Notes: generated by a model from the letters alone, not told the origin. Shown: positions 6,735 to 15,809, counted from the first letter of the stretch. The stretch: DNA of 34,303 bases from Syntrophomonadaceae bacterium (GCA_012520725.1 JAAYNQ010000025.1:1-34303), one strand, 5' to 3'. Numbers and translations: made by a program.

Positions 6735-8459
6735 TTAAAGAACCTGTTTATTTTTAGCTGTATAGTGGGTATGCAATAGTTCGTGGGATTTATGCCCTAG
6801 CGGTTCATGCAGGAACTCCTGGTATATGGTCTGAACTTCCGGATTCTCATGAGATTTCCTTATCTGGCATTGGGCATCTTCAACATAAATCTGCTGAATG
6901 CGTTCAACCCTTTTGGCATTGCTCTTGGTTATGGGCTGTCCGCCTCCACCGATACATCCTCCCGGGCAGGCCATTATTTCAATAAAGTGATACGGAGAAC
7001 TCCCAGCCCGGACTTCATCCATCAACTTCCTGGCATTGGACAATCCATTGGCGATAGCTACCTTTACTTTGGTTCCATTTAAATCCACTTCTGCTTCTTT
7101 AATGCCTTGAATACCGCGGGTGACTTCAAAATCGACATTTTCCAGAGTATTACCGGTCACTACTTCGTATACGGTTCTTAAGGCTGCTTCCATAACTCCC
7201 CCACTGGCTCCAAAAATAACTGCTGCCCCAGTGTACTTACCCATCCAGGAATCAAAATTGGAACCTTCCAATTGATTAAAGTCTATCCCACTCATGCGGA
7301 ATAGCCGGCCAATTTCCCGGGTAGTAAGGACCAGATCCACATCCCGGAACCCACTGTCATTCATCTCCGGCCTGCTGCACTCAAATTTCTTGGCCGTGCA
7401 GGGCATAATCGATACCGAGTATATTTGGGCCGGGTCTATATCCATCTTTTCCGCCCAGTAGGTTTTAACCAGAGCCCCAAACATCTGCTGGGGTGATTTA
7501 CAGGTGGATAGATTATCCAGTAAATCAGGATAGAAGGTCTCACAGAAGTTTATCCATCCCGGACTGCATGAAGTAAACATGGGAAGGGTACCGCCTTCCT
7601 TCAGGCGCTTCAGCAGTTCATGGCCTTCCTCCATAATGGTCAAGTCTGCAGTAAAGTTCGTATGCAATACATAATCAAATCCCAGTTGTCGTAATCCGCT
7701 TACAAATACCTCCATAGGCATATCACCGGTAGCCAGACCCACCTCTTCCCCGATAGCAACTCTTACTGCCGGAGCAATCTGGGTGACCACTACTTTATCC
7801 GGATCGGCTATGGCCGCCAGCAGCTTATCTATTTCTTCAACTTCTCCGATGGCTCCTACCGGACAAGCGTGGATACACTGGCCGCACATTACGCAAGGAC
7901 TGTCAATAAGATCCCAGCCCATGGTAGGAACCACCATGGCTTTATGACCTCTTTTTTCCAGTCCCAGGGCATGTACACTCTGAATCACTGAGCAAGCTTC
8001 AACACAACGTCGGCATAATATACATTTATCAGGATCTCTGAATAAAGAGGGGGTAGAATAATCTTTGGGTAAGCCCCGGGTTTTAAGAGTAAAGGGATTA
8101 TCCCTAATAAAGTATTCTTCAGCCAGAGTCTGCAGTTCACAATTCTGGTTTCTTATGCAGTTCAAACAATCCTGCGGGTGATTGGAAAGTATAAGTTCCA
8201 AAATGGTTTTCCTGGCTTCGATCACCTTCGGGGTCCTGGTTTTAACCTCCATTCCTTCCCAGACTGGTGTAACACAGGCAGCCGACAGCAAGCGGTTTCC
8301 TGCCACTTCACACACGCAGACCCGGCAATTGCCCTTTACCGCCTGGTCCGGGTGATTACACAGGGTAGGTATCTTAACGCCTATACTCTCAGCTGCTTTT
8401 AGGATAGTCGAACCTGCAGGAACAGATGTTTTAATTCCGTCAATACTTAGGTTTATCAC
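6735..8459 (-). CDS. hydA: [FeFe]-hydrogenase catalytic subunit HydA (NADH-dependent type)
   Basis: Catalytic subunit of a cytoplasmic trimeric hydrogenase, 574 residues. Cluster ligands can be placed: N-terminal [2Fe-2S] C34, C45, C48 and C62; His-ligated [4Fe-4S] H94, C98, C101 and C107; two ferredoxin-type clusters at 146-156 and 189-199; then the H-cluster domain. The H-cluster motifs are TSCSPGW (296-302), MPCTAKKFE and ACPGGCIGGGGQP. The first motif is normally quoted as TSCCPxW; here the second Cys is Ser299. There is no C-terminal extra [2Fe-2S] domain as in Thermotoga HydA. GTG start with AAAGGAGG 6 bp upstream. It follows hydB by 15 bp and is last in the hydCBA set, passing electrons from NADH (HydB) to protons. 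Confidence 0.95.
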   Translation of the reverse strand: MINLSIDGIKTSVPAGSTILKAAESIGVKIPTLCNHPDQAVKGNCRVCVCEVAGNRLLSAACVTPVWEGMEVKTRTPKVIEARKTILELILSNHPQDCLNCIRNQNCELQTLAEEYFIRDNPFTLKTRGLPKDYSTPSLFRDPDKCILCRRCVEACSVIQSVHALGLEKRGHKAMVVPTMGWDLIDSPCVMCGQCIHACPVGAIGEVEEIDKLLAAIADPDKVVVTQIAPAVRVAIGEEVGLATGDMPMEVFVSGLRQLGFDYVLHTNFTADLTIMEEGHELLKRLKEGGTLPMFTSCSPGWINFCETFYPDLLDNLSTCKSPQQMFGALVKTYWAEKMDIDPAQIYSVSIMPCTAKKFECSRPEMNDSGFRDVDLVLTTREIGRLFRMSGIDFNQLEGSNFDSWMGKYTGAAVIFGASGGVMEAALRTVYEVVTGNTLENVDFEVTRGIQGIKEAEVDLNGTKVKVAIANGLSNARKLMDEVRAGSSPYHFIEIMACPGGCIGGGGQPITKSNAKRVERIQQIYVEDAQCQIRKSHENPEVQTIYQEFLHEPLGHKSHELLHTHYTAKNKQVL

Positions 8460-8474
8460 ACGAATCCTCCTTTC

Positions 8475-9689
8475 CTAGAGCTTGGCTTCATAATCTACGG
8501 CAAAGTATCTCAAACTGGTCAAAATAGGAGTTGGGGCTGCCTGACCCAGCCCACAGAGGCAGGCTATGGACATAACTCCACCCAATTTCTTTAACAAGGC
8601 AATATCCGCTGCTCTGCCTTGGCTATCTTTAATCTTGCTTATTATCTCATGGATGCGGGCGGTCCCCTCTCGACAGGGAGCACACTTACCACAGGATTCA
8701 TGTTCGAAGAACCTGGCTATGGTTTCTGCCACATCTACCATGTCCCGGGTCTCATCCATGACCAACACCGCTCCCGAACCCAGGGTAGCACCAATCTTCG
8801 CCAGAGCATCGAAGCTGATAGGGGTATCCAGTAGGGATTCAGGAATAAAGCCGCCTGAACTTCCTCCGATTTGAACAGCTTTGAACTGTTTGCCTCCTGG
8901 AATTCCGCCGCCCAATTCAAAAATCACTTGCCGGACGGTAGTATCACTTGGAACTTCAAAGAAGGTCTTATTGTTAACATCTCCGGTAAGAGTCAGCACC
9001 TTGGTGCCAGGATAGGAAGGATCACCAATAGATGCATACCACTCTGCTCCCTTGGTCAGAATAACCGGTATATTGGCAAAGGTCTCCACATTATTGACTA
9101 TGGTCGGTTTGCCCCATAATCCTTGAACTCCTGGAAAGGGCGGCTTGAAGCGAGGTTCACCCCGGTGGCCTTCTATGGACTCGATAAGGGCAGTCTCTTC
9201 TCCACAAACGTAGGCGCCGGCTCCCGCACGAACTTCAATCCTAAAATCTCCCAGCAGATCCTGAGCTTGCTCTATAGCCTGCTTAAGTATATCCACCACA
9301 TAGGGATATTCGCCCCGGCAATAAATATAGCCCTGCTTGGCTCCAATAGCGTGCCCGCATATAGCCATACCCTCCAGAATACTCTGGGGATCACCCTGCA
9401 TAATTAAGCGATCCTTATAGGTACCTGGTTCACCCTCATCAGCATTACATATCACATACTTCTTATCGGCCTGAGCCTGCTGTGCGAAAAACCATTTTTG
9501 ACCGCAGTTAAAACCGGCTCCTCCCCGGCCGCGCAGATTAGATTTCTTTATTTCTTCAATCAAATCCGTCGGTGCCATGGCCCTGGCTTTTTCAAGGGCT
9601 TTATATCCGCCGGCAGCAAGATATTCTTCTAGCTTAAGCGGGTCGATTTTGCCGTAATTACGCAGCACAATGCGCATTTCTTCGGCCAT
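8475..9689 (-). CDS. hydB: Hydrogenase NADH-binding flavoprotein subunit HydB (NuoF-like, short form)
   Basis: A 404-residue NuoF homologue binding FMN, NAD(H) and one [4Fe-4S] cluster. Visible are GRGGAGF (54-60), the NADEGEPGTYKDR nucleotide segment, CGEETALIESIEG, and cluster ligands C333, C336 and C339 (SCGKCAPCREG) plus C379 before GLG. It lacks both the N-terminal thioredoxin-like [2Fe-2S] domain and the C-terminal double [4Fe-4S] ferredoxin domain of the roughly 600-residue bifurcating HydB proteins. This short form matches the Syntrophomonas wolfei enzyme, reported to oxidise NADH without ferredoxin. ATG start with AAAGGAGG upstream. It lies 56 bp after hydC and 15 bp before hydA. Confidence 0.94.
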   Translation of the reverse strand: MAEEMRIVLRNYGKIDPLKLEEYLAAGGYKALEKARAMAPTDLIEEIKKSNLRGRGGAGFNCGQKWFFAQQAQADKKYVICNADEGEPGTYKDRLIMQGDPQSILEGMAICGHAIGAKQGYIYCRGEYPYVVDILKQAIEQAQDLLGDFRIEVRAGAGAYVCGEETALIESIEGHRGEPRFKPPFPGVQGLWGKPTIVNNVETFANIPVILTKGAEWYASIGDPSYPGTKVLTLTGDVNNKTFFEVPSDTTVRQVIFELGGGIPGGKQFKAVQIGGSSGGFIPESLLDTPISFDALAKIGATLGSGAVLVMDETRDMVDVAETIARFFEHESCGKCAPCREGTARIHEIISKIKDSQGRAADIALLKKLGGVMSIACLCGLGQAAPTPILTSLRYFAVDYEAKL

Positions 9690-9745
9690 GATATAACCTC
9701 CTTTTGCTTGTATTGGGAATGCTTTTATATCGGCAATTATTGCAA

Positions 9746-10189
9746 TTACCTATATTCCGATAGTATATCGGGAACTCTTGCTGGAGTAAGATCCAGGTAC
9801 GGTTTTCCGTTTATGGTCAATACTGGTGTTGACTGGCATTGACCAACACATTCAGTAAATTCCAAGGCAAATAAACCATCCTGGGTAGATTCCCCCATCC
9901 TTATACCCAATTCCTGTTCCAGAGCCGCTACTAGCTCAGATGCACCAGCTACATGACAAGGAGCACTCTCACATAAGCGGATCACATTCCGGCCTCTGGC
10001 TTGAGTTGAAAACATGGAGTAAAATGATGCCACCCCATAGGCTTGGGCAGCAGGCACTTTAAAGACTTTTGCCGCCTCCGCTATAGCCTCCTCCGGCAAA
10101 TAGCCCAGCTGCTTCTCTACCGCGTGGAAAGCCTCAATGATCCCCCCCGGAACCTGGGCATAACTGGCGATGGTTTCCTGATAACTCAT
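9746..10189 (-). CDS. hydC: Hydrogenase [2Fe-2S] subunit HydC (NuoE-like)
   Basis: A 147-residue NuoE-family thioredoxin-like ferredoxin carrying one [2Fe-2S] cluster. The ligands follow the family pattern: C73 and C78 (CESAPC), then C114 and C118 (CVGQC). The N-terminal helical part (about 1-50) resembles NuoE. A GTG two codons upstream (10195) sits only 3 bp from the GGGAGG site, whereas the ATG at 10189 has 9 bp spacing, so I prefer the ATG. First gene of hydCBA; the promoter must lie in the roughly 400-bp gap upstream. It is thought to dock on HydB as part of the NADH module. Confidence 0.93.
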   Translation of the reverse strand: MSYQETIASYAQVPGGIIEAFHAVEKQLGYLPEEAIAEAAKVFKVPAAQAYGVASFYSMFSTQARGRNVIRLCESAPCHVAGASELVAALEQELGIRMGESTQDGLFALEFTECVGQCQSTPVLTINGKPYLDLTPARVPDILSEYR

Positions 10190-10593
10190 TCCCACATTCC
10201 TCCCTTCTATAATATGTATAACCTCTTGTGGCCCTTAGCCTGGAAGGCTAATTAATATTACAATAATATACAGCAGTTAAAGTGAAAATGCTTAAATACC
10301 CCTAAAAAAGGTGTTTATGGAATGTATTTAAAGTTTTTACCAGTTATTTGCTTGATATTGTGAGATTTCTACCATTTACAAGTGATAAATTGTACAATGT
10401 TTGATCAGGCAGGCTATAAACCCAATAAAAATGGGAACCTGAAGACTTGAGTCTAAGATTCCCATCAACTGTTTTTGGAATTTTGGATTTTTTCTGTAAA
10501 TTATGGATTATACCAGCTATTGGTCCTATCGCTGGTAATAATCATATTAATTATAACTATAAGTTATTTTATTCCGGTTATTATTTTATTATT
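10190..10593. other. About 400-bp intergenic region upstream of hydCBA
   Basis: AT-rich region between the end of folE and hydC, both on the minus strand. It contains the folE-side terminator (10424-10465) and a perfect 10-bp palindrome ATTGTACAAT (10389-10398), a possible operator about 200 bp upstream of hydC. The hydCBA promoter should lie here, but I could not choose a single -10/-35 pair. No canonical Rex operator (TTGTTAA-type inverted repeat) was seen, and no coding ORF is supported. Confidence 0.4.
10424..10465 (-). terminator. Rho-independent terminator after fhs-folE
   Basis: Read on the minus strand, ATGGGAA (10465-10459) pairs with TTCCCAT (10437-10431). The loop contains a second small hairpin, AGACT-CA-AGTCT. 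TTTTATT follows immediately. It lies about 130 bp after the folE stop and separates fhs-folE from hydCBA. Confidence 0.7.
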
Positions 10594-11169
10594 TCATTTT
10601 TTCATGATAAGGGATAATAGTTCATTGCGGGTCTGGGCCCTGGTTTCAAATATTCCTCTAACGGCTGAGGTAACGGTTAGGGAACCCGGTTTGTTGATAC
10701 CCCGCATGGTCATACACATGTGCTCTGCTTCGATTATTACTGCCACTCCATAAGGTTTTAGGGTATCGTAAATGCAATCAGCTATCTGGGAAGTCAGTCT
10801 TTCTTGAAGCTGAGGCCGGCGGGCCAATACTTCGGTAACCCGGGCAATTTTACTGATGCCTACTACCTGTCCGCCCTTGGGAATGTATGCCACATGGGCT
10901 TTACCATAAAAGGGCAAAAAGTGGTGTTCGCACATGGAATAAAGGGGGATGTCCTTCACCAGTACCAATTCATCATGAAATTCGGTAAAGGAAACCTTTA
11001 AAAGCTCCTGGGGATCCATGTCCATGCCATAAAAAATCTCTTCATACATTTTGGCGATCCGTTTGGGTGTATTCTTAACTCCCTCCCGCTCCGGGTCCTC
11101 CCCAATGGCTTCCAATATCATGGTGAATGCAGTTTCTATTTTTTGGCGATCTATTCCCTTTTTCTTCAT
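10594..11169 (-). CDS. folE: GTP cyclohydrolase I
   Basis: Type I enzyme that converts GTP to 7,8-dihydroneopterin triphosphate, the first step of tetrahydrofolate synthesis and also of the queuosine precursor route. The product is 191 residues. Zinc ligands are C80 and H83 ([10 protein letters not shown]) and C152 (EHMCMTMRG), with the active-site His residues beside them. The C-terminal [11 protein letters not shown] helix is typical. ATG start with AAGGAGGAGG upstream. It follows fhs by 68 bp and probably shares its transcript, linking folate supply with folate-dependent C1 metabolism. Queuosine genes lie 20 kb away in the same window. Confidence 0.96.
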   Translation of the reverse strand: MKKKGIDRQKIETAFTMILEAIGEDPEREGVKNTPKRIAKMYEEIFYGMDMDPQELLKVSFTEFHDELVLVKDIPLYSMCEHHFLPFYGKAHVAYIPKGGQVVGISKIARVTEVLARRPQLQERLTSQIADCIYDTLKPYGVAVIIEAEHMCMTMRGINKPGSLTVTSAVRGIFETRAQTRNELLSLIMKK

Positions 11170-11237
11170 GTGTTTCCTCCTCCTTGCAGGCAGATCTTTG
11201 CTCCTTCAGGAACAGCCTTTTCTTCACCTGCCTGGGC

Positions 11238-12905
11238 TTAGAACAAACCGACAATCTGTCCATTTTCCAAAATATCTATGTTTTCCGCAGCCGGGGTTTT
11301 TCCTAAGCCGGGCATAGTCATTATGGTCCCGGCCAAAGCCACGATAAAGCCTGCTCCCGCTGATAGCCGCACTTCTTTTACTGAAACGGTGAAGCCCCGG
11401 GGCCGGCCTTTAAGATCCGGATTATCTGATAATGAATACTGGGTTTTGGCAATGCATACCGGTAGGTGCCCATATCCCTGGGCCTGATATTGGCTCAGAC
11501 GCCTTAAGGCTTCAGGGGCATAGCTTACTCCATCGGCACCATAGATTTCCCGGCAGATACAATCCACTTTCTCCTGCAATGGAAGCTCATCGGGATACAG
11601 GAATTTGAATTTATTGGGTTTATCAGCCGCTTCAATCACCTTTCGGGCTAAGTCTTCTCCTCCGGCTCCACCTTTCGCCCATACCTGGGAAAGGGCTACT
11701 TCAGCTCCCAATACGGCACAACGATCGCTAATAAAATCAATTTCTTCCTGGGTATCGCCGGGGAATTCGTTCAAAGCCACTACTACCGGCACCCCATATT
11801 TATTAATGTTTTCCAACTGTTTTTCCAGATTCTCAATACCCTGGGCCAGGGCGCCCATATTCCTCTCTCCCAGCTGGCTCTTAGGTACTCCCCCATGATT
11901 CTTCAGGGCTCTTACCGTGGCCACCAGCACTACGGCAGCAGGGGTAAATCCCCCATAACGACAGACTATGTCAAAGAATTTTTCAGCTCCCAAATCAGCT
12001 CCGAATCCTGCTTCGGTAACCATATAATCGGCCAATTTCATACCCATCCTGGTAGCTACTATGCTATTGGAACCATGGGCTATATTAGCAAATGGCCCCC
12101 CATGCACAAAAGCGGGTGTGTTCTCCAAGGTTTGCACCAGGTTAGGCTTTATGGCGTCTTTCATCAGCAGGGCCATGGAACCTGCTGCTTTCAGGTCGGC
12201 GGCGGTAACCGGCTTGCCGTCAAAGGTATAAGCTACCACCATTTTGCTGAAGCGCTCCTTTAAATCCATCAAATCGGTAGCCAAACATAAGGCAGCCATT
12301 ACCTCTGAAGCCACACTGATATCAAATCCGGATTCCCGGGGCACACCATTGATTTTCCCCCCCAGACCTAGAACAATATTTCTCAAAGCCCTCTCGTTCA
12401 AATCCATAACCCGGCGCAGTACTACCTGCCGGGGGTCAATATTAAGATCATTGCCCTGGTGCAGGTGATTGTCCAACATAGCCGCCAGGAGATTGTGAGC
12501 GGCAGTAACCGCATGAATATCTCCAGTAAAATGCAGATTTATATCTTCCATGGGAAGCACCTGGGCATATCCGCCACCGGCTGCTCCTCCCTTAATGCCG
12601 AAACTGGGTCCTAAAGAAGGTTCCCGCAGTGCTATAATAGCTTTTTTGCCCAAGCGATTTAAAGCCATGCCTAAACCAACCGTATTGGTGGTTTTTCCTT
12701 CCCCGGCCGGGGTGGGATTGATGGCTGTAACCAGCACTACCTTACCTGAAGGCCGGTCCTTTATTCGGTCCCAGACCCCCAGGGAAACTTTGGCCTTGTA
12801 TTTCCCGTACAATTCAATATCATCTTCATCGAGTCCAATAGACCTGGCTATCTCAATTATTGGACTCATCCTGGCTTCCTGAGCTATCTCAATATCCGTT
12901 TTCAT
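11238..12905 (-). CDS. fhs: Formate-tetrahydrofolate ligase
   Basis: ATP-dependent 10-formyl-tetrahydrofolate synthetase, 555 residues (normal length). The P-loop-like [11 protein letters not shown] is at about 63-73, followed by [20 protein letters not shown] and, near the C-terminus, [19 protein letters not shown], all diagnostic for the family. It belongs to the methyl branch of one-carbon metabolism, feeding formate into purine and Met synthesis or running in reverse to release formate and ATP. Formate is also an electron shuttle in syntrophs. ATG start after CAGGGAGG. Followed by folE, likely in one transcript. Confidence 0.97.
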   Translation of the reverse strand: MKTDIEIAQEARMSPIIEIARSIGLDEDDIELYGKYKAKVSLGVWDRIKDRPSGKVVLVTAINPTPAGEGKTTNTVGLGMALNRLGKKAIIALREPSLGPSFGIKGGAAGGGYAQVLPMEDINLHFTGDIHAVTAAHNLLAAMLDNHLHQGNDLNIDPRQVVLRRVMDLNERALRNIVLGLGGKINGVPRESGFDISVASEVMAALCLATDLMDLKERFSKMVVAYTFDGKPVTAADLKAAGSMALLMKDAIKPNLVQTLENTPAFVHGGPFANIAHGSNSIVATRMGMKLADYMVTEAGFGADLGAEKFFDIVCRYGGFTPAAVVLVATVRALKNHGGVPKSQLGERNMGALAQGIENLEKQLENINKYGVPVVVALNEFPGDTQEEIDFISDRCAVLGAEVALSQVWAKGGAGGEDLARKVIEAADKPNKFKFLYPDELPLQEKVDCICREIYGADGVSYAPEALRRLSQYQAQGYGHLPVCIAKTQYSLSDNPDLKGRPRGFTVSVKEVRLSAGAGFIVALAGTIMTMPGLGKTPAAENIDILENGQIVGLF

Positions 12906-13239
12906 AAAATTTTACCTCCCTGACAGCTAATAGCTTAAATAATACCCCGGCTGTTCTAAAAAATTGGCTTAATAAATTCCATCTTTAATAATCTATCACA
13001 ACTAAAGACAATTCTGAAGCCACAAATATCACAATTCAGTAATTATGTTTGAATTTTGTAAAATAAACCCTATTTTAGCCATCCCCAAGGCTTTTCTTAG
13101 GTATTACAACTACTATATTACCTGCTTTAATCAGCTGCTTTTCCAAGTATTCGAACAAAATATTACCATAAACAACATAAGTCCAGGCTTTTATCTGTTA
13201 AAATAGCAAGAAAAAGAAGGCTAAACTAGGAGGGATTCC
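12906..13239. other. Divergent intergenic region between fhs and MBL-fold gene
   Basis: 334 bp of AT-rich DNA that must hold promoters for both directions. TAAAAT (13199-13204) is a possible -10 for the plus-strand gene, without a convincing -35. On the fhs side, ATCACAA/ACAAT motifs recur between about 12995 and 13035. I searched for a tetrahydrofolate riboswitch fold and recognised none. No ORF is supported. Confidence 0.35.
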
Positions 13240-14151
13240 ATGATAATTACCTCACCTGCCCAGATAAGCAACAGCTTCCATGTCCTGGGGCCAAAAAGCT
13301 ATCACATCTTCCTGAAGGATGGCCCCCAACCGCTGATCTTTGATTCCGGGGTCAGCTGGGCTGGAAAGATCTATGTTGAAGCCATCCGGTCCATACTGGG
13401 CCACCGGCAGCCATCAGTATTATTTCTTACTCATGTTCATTGGGATCATTGTGGGGCAGCGGCTTACCTGAAGGATGCCTTTCCTTCACTGCAGATTGCT
13501 GCATCCACTCAGGCCATAGAGATTCTTAAACGCCCCCGGGCCTTGGATTTAATGAGCCAGCTAAATGAAGAGAGTAGACTCTCCCTCAGCTCCAGTAGTG
13601 AATTGGATTTATCCTTAATATCGGATGAAGGCTTTCGTTCTTTTACAGTTGATATTGAGCTCATGGGCAACTCCACCATGAATTGGGGAGACACTAAGGT
13701 TGAAGTAATATCAAGCCCGGGCCACACCCGGGATCACTGTAGCTACTTTCTACCCCAGGAAAACATTTTAATCGCAGGAGAAGCAGGTGGTATACTGCTG
13801 GACTCCGGCATGGTTACCACTGAGTTCGTAGCTGATTACGAGGCCTACCTGTCCTCCCTTCAGGCTTTGGCCCAATTGCCTACCCAGGTCTTTTGTCAGG
13901 CTCACGGAATGATTCTGATGGGCCGGGAGGAAATCAAGGACTTTTTTAAGCGCTCTATAATGGAGACAGTTGCTTTCAAAGATAGGGTATTGGATCTGCT
14001 CAGTGAAGAAGAGGGAAACTTGGAAGCGGTTATTCAAAGGTTGAAAAAGGAGCGCTATGATTCTATCCCTGGATTCAAACAAGCTGAAGTTCCCTACTTG
14101 ATTAATCTCAGGGCCCAGGTAAACCATCTGGCCAGGCAAAGCCAGTTATAG
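13240..14151 (+). CDS. Metallo-beta-lactamase-fold hydrolase
   Basis: A 303-residue soluble MBL-fold enzyme. The metal motif THVHWDHCG gives H65, H67, D69 and H70; the third His is H162 (SPGHTRDH). The usual bridging Asp is represented by Glu181 (IAGEAGG), an unusual replacement. A later CQAHG supplies the last His. The C-terminal 60 residues are helical and charged, like the winged-helix tail of LACTB2/glyoxalase II-like proteins. The substrate cannot be predicted; a thioesterase or glyoxalase II-like role is plausible. ATG start after CTAGGAGGG. Single gene, convergent with the CNNM/CBS gene. Confidence 0.85.
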   Translation: MIITSPAQISNSFHVLGPKSYHIFLKDGPQPLIFDSGVSWAGKIYVEAIRSILGHRQPSVLFLTHVHWDHCGAAAYLKDAFPSLQIAASTQAIEILKRPRALDLMSQLNEESRLSLSSSSELDLSLISDEGFRSFTVDIELMGNSTMNWGDTKVEVISSPGHTRDHCSYFLPQENILIAGEAGGILLDSGMVTTEFVADYEAYLSSLQALAQLPTQVFCQAHGMILMGREEIKDFFKRSIMETVAFKDRVLDLLSEEEGNLEAVIQRLKKERYDSIPGFKQAEVPYLINLRAQVNHLARQSQL

Positions 14152-14172
14152 CCTGGGTCACTGCACCCAGGC
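14151..14172 (+). terminator. Hairpin directly after MBL-fold gene
   Basis: GCCTGGGT (14151-14158) pairs perfectly with ACCCAGGC (14165-14172) across a 6-base loop, beginning on the last base of the stop codon. No T-run follows, so it is a weak terminator or an RNA 3'-end stabiliser. A second small hairpin GAGTC-GATT-GACTC lies about 20 bp further. Confidence 0.4.
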
Positions 14173-14290
14173 CGGAGCTGTTCCAAAGGGAGTCGATTGA
14201 CTCAGGGTACATCCGGCAGAAGGATATTTAAAGCAATTTTTCAGCAATTATTTTATGAGATAAAGCCTGGGTACCATCCAGACAAAAGCT

Positions 14291-14310
14291 AGAGGGTAAA
14301 CCAGCCCTCT
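14291..14310 (-). terminator. Possible terminator for the CNNM/CBS gene
   Basis: AGAGGG (14291-14296) and CCCTCT (14305-14310) form a 6-bp stem with an 8-base loop. On the minus strand it is followed by AGCTTTTG. It lies about 45 bp beyond the stop codon of the minus-strand gene. The T tract is short, so this is tentative. Confidence 0.35.
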
Positions 14311-14355
14311 GGAAATATGGGCTTTTCCTGGCGAGAAAAGTCTGGGCCAGCAGTT

Positions 14356-15654
14356 TTACACTTTACAGGCCTTTACCTTGGCTATTCTCTTTTCGCATAC
14401 TTCCTGAACCTTAAAAATCACTCCATCGAATTCCAGGGTTGGTTTATCATCCGGCCCTGGTATTCTACCCAGTTGCCCAATAATAAAACCGCTGAGGGTT
14501 TCGTATTCATCAATGGGCAGATCAAGGTTCAAGTAATTCTTCACCCGTTCCAGGCTGGTATGGCCTTCTATTATAAAGGTGTTTTCATCCAGTTTATGTA
14601 TCTCCTCTTCTTCATCATCGTATTCATCAAATATATTGCCTACTATTTCTTCCAGTAAGTCTTCTAAAGTTGCTATACCGGCCGTACCCCCATATTCATC
14701 AATAACAATGGCCATATGGGTCTTGTTCTTTTGGATTTCCTTCAGTAACTGGTCAGTTCGCTTGGAAGTGGGAACAAAGTAAGGAGGCCGGATTATGGCC
14801 TTTAAATCAAACTTGGACTTATCATCCATGTTACTTATATGCTGAATGAGATCTTTAACATAAAGTACTCCTACTATATTGTCAATATTGTCCTCATATA
14901 CCGGAATTCTGGAATATTTCTCTATCATAATCGAGTTTATGACACTGTCCAAATCTATCCCCAGGGGGAAAGCAACAATATCAGTTCTGTGAGTCATAAT
15001 TTCTTCTACTGTCTTATCATTGAATTCAAAGATATTGTTTATCATTACTTTTTCCGCTTCCTGTATGGCTCCTTTTTTCTCTCCCACGTCTACCATCATA
15101 CGGATCTCTTCCTCGGTTATCTTTTCATCCTCTTCCAGGGGATCAAATCCGAATATCCGCACGAAGAAGTTGGTAGATACAGTTAACAGGGATACAAAGG
15201 GAGCAGTAAGAAAGGATAGGTAATTAAGGGGACTGACCACGAAATTGGAAATGCTTTCAGCTTTCTTCATAGCCAGCCGCTTGGGCACCAATTCACCGAA
15301 GACCAAGGTAAAATAGGATAATACTATGGTTATAATGATCACCGCTATACTCTTAAGCCAGGATTCCGGGATAGGGATAGCAGTTTTCTTAATGAGCTCT
15401 ACAAAGGGACCGGCAAAGCTTTCGGCAGCAAAGGCACTGGCTAAAAATCCAGCCAGAGTGATTCCGATTTGTATGGTAGCCAGGAATTTGCTGGGTTCAT
15501 CCAGCAATTGTTTTATTTGCCGGGCCTTCTTGTTTCCTTCCTCCGCCATCAGGCTGATTTTGTTATCGTTTAATGAGATCAAAGCTATTTCTGAGGCCGC
15601 AAAAAATGCATTCAAAAGTATGAGTACCAGCAATAATAAAATCTCGCTCAGCAA
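14356..15654 (-). CDS. CNNM/CorC-HlyC family membrane protein with CBS pair
   Basis: Three-part protein: an N-terminal DUF21/CNNM membrane domain with about three to four helices (residues 1-190), a CBS pair (about 200-330, including THRTDIVAFP and DEYGGTAGIATLEDLLEEIVG), and a C-terminal CorC_HlyC domain (about 345-430). Relatives act in Mg2+ or other cation export and resistance; the hemolysin name is historical. I start at the TTG at 15654, with GAAGGTGAT at good spacing. The GTG at 15663 overlaps that site and would add three residues (435 aa in total). A terminator hairpin and a small ORF lie directly upstream on the same strand, suggesting attenuation of this gene. Confidence 0.88.
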   Translation of the reverse strand: MLSEILLLLVLILLNAFFAASEIALISLNDNKISLMAEEGNKKARQIKQLLDEPSKFLATIQIGITLAGFLASAFAAESFAGPFVELIKKTAIPIPESWLKSIAVIIITIVLSYFTLVFGELVPKRLAMKKAESISNFVVSPLNYLSFLTAPFVSLLTVSTNFFVRIFGFDPLEEDEKITEEEIRMMVDVGEKKGAIQEAEKVMINNIFEFNDKTVEEIMTHRTDIVAFPLGIDLDSVINSIMIEKYSRIPVYEDNIDNIVGVLYVKDLIQHISNMDDKSKFDLKAIIRPPYFVPTSKRTDQLLKEIQKNKTHMAIVIDEYGGTAGIATLEDLLEEIVGNIFDEYDDEEEEIHKLDENTFIIEGHTSLERVKNYLNLDLPIDEYETLSGFIIGQLGRIPGPDDKPTLEFDGVIFKVQEVCEKRIAKVKACKV

Positions 15655-15692
15655 ACTTATCACCTTCTATGATATAATCCCTGCCAGAATAA

Positions 15693-15736
15693 AAAGGCCA
15701 TAAATAGCCTCTATGTTCAGGAGGCTTATGGCCTTT
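15693..15736 (-). terminator. Strong terminator hairpin in the leader of the CNNM/CBS gene
   Basis: Read on the minus strand, AAAGGCCATAAGCCTC pairs with GAGGCTATTTATGGCCTTT with a small bulge, and TTTTTATT follows. This is a textbook intrinsic terminator. It ends only about 35-40 bp before the CNNM start codon and overlaps the stop codon of the 27-codon ORF upstream. It could be the end of a short separate transcript or an attenuator. Confidence 0.75.
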
Positions 15737-15809
15737 GATCACCTATCTTAAACATATCCTTTCCGGGATGCCAATAACTGAGTAATCGATCACTCCGTTC
15801 ATCATTCAT
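15726..15809 (-). CDS. Possible 27-residue leader peptide or small protein
   Basis: ATG start, 27 codons, TAA stop, with an AGGAG site 9 bp upstream. The peptide is polar (MNDERSDRLLSYWHPG at its N-terminus, DQRP at its C-terminus) with no membrane segment. I recognise no family. Its last codons (CAA AGG CCA TAA) form the 5' arm of the terminator at 15693-15736, so a ribosome finishing the ORF would cover that arm. This is the geometry of a leader-peptide attenuator for the following CNNM/CBS gene. Whether it is translated is unknown. Confidence 0.4.
   Translation of the reverse strand: MNDERSDRLLSYWHPGKDMFKIGDQRP

Noticed and set aside
10196-10420. Rex operator in the hydCBA promoter
   Set aside because: TTGTGA and TTACAA half-sites are present but the spacing does not fit the Rex inverted repeat.
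14317-14658. Plus-strand 113-codon ORF opposite the CNNM gene
   Set aside because: It is antisense to a well-supported CBS/CorC domain and has no family resemblance.
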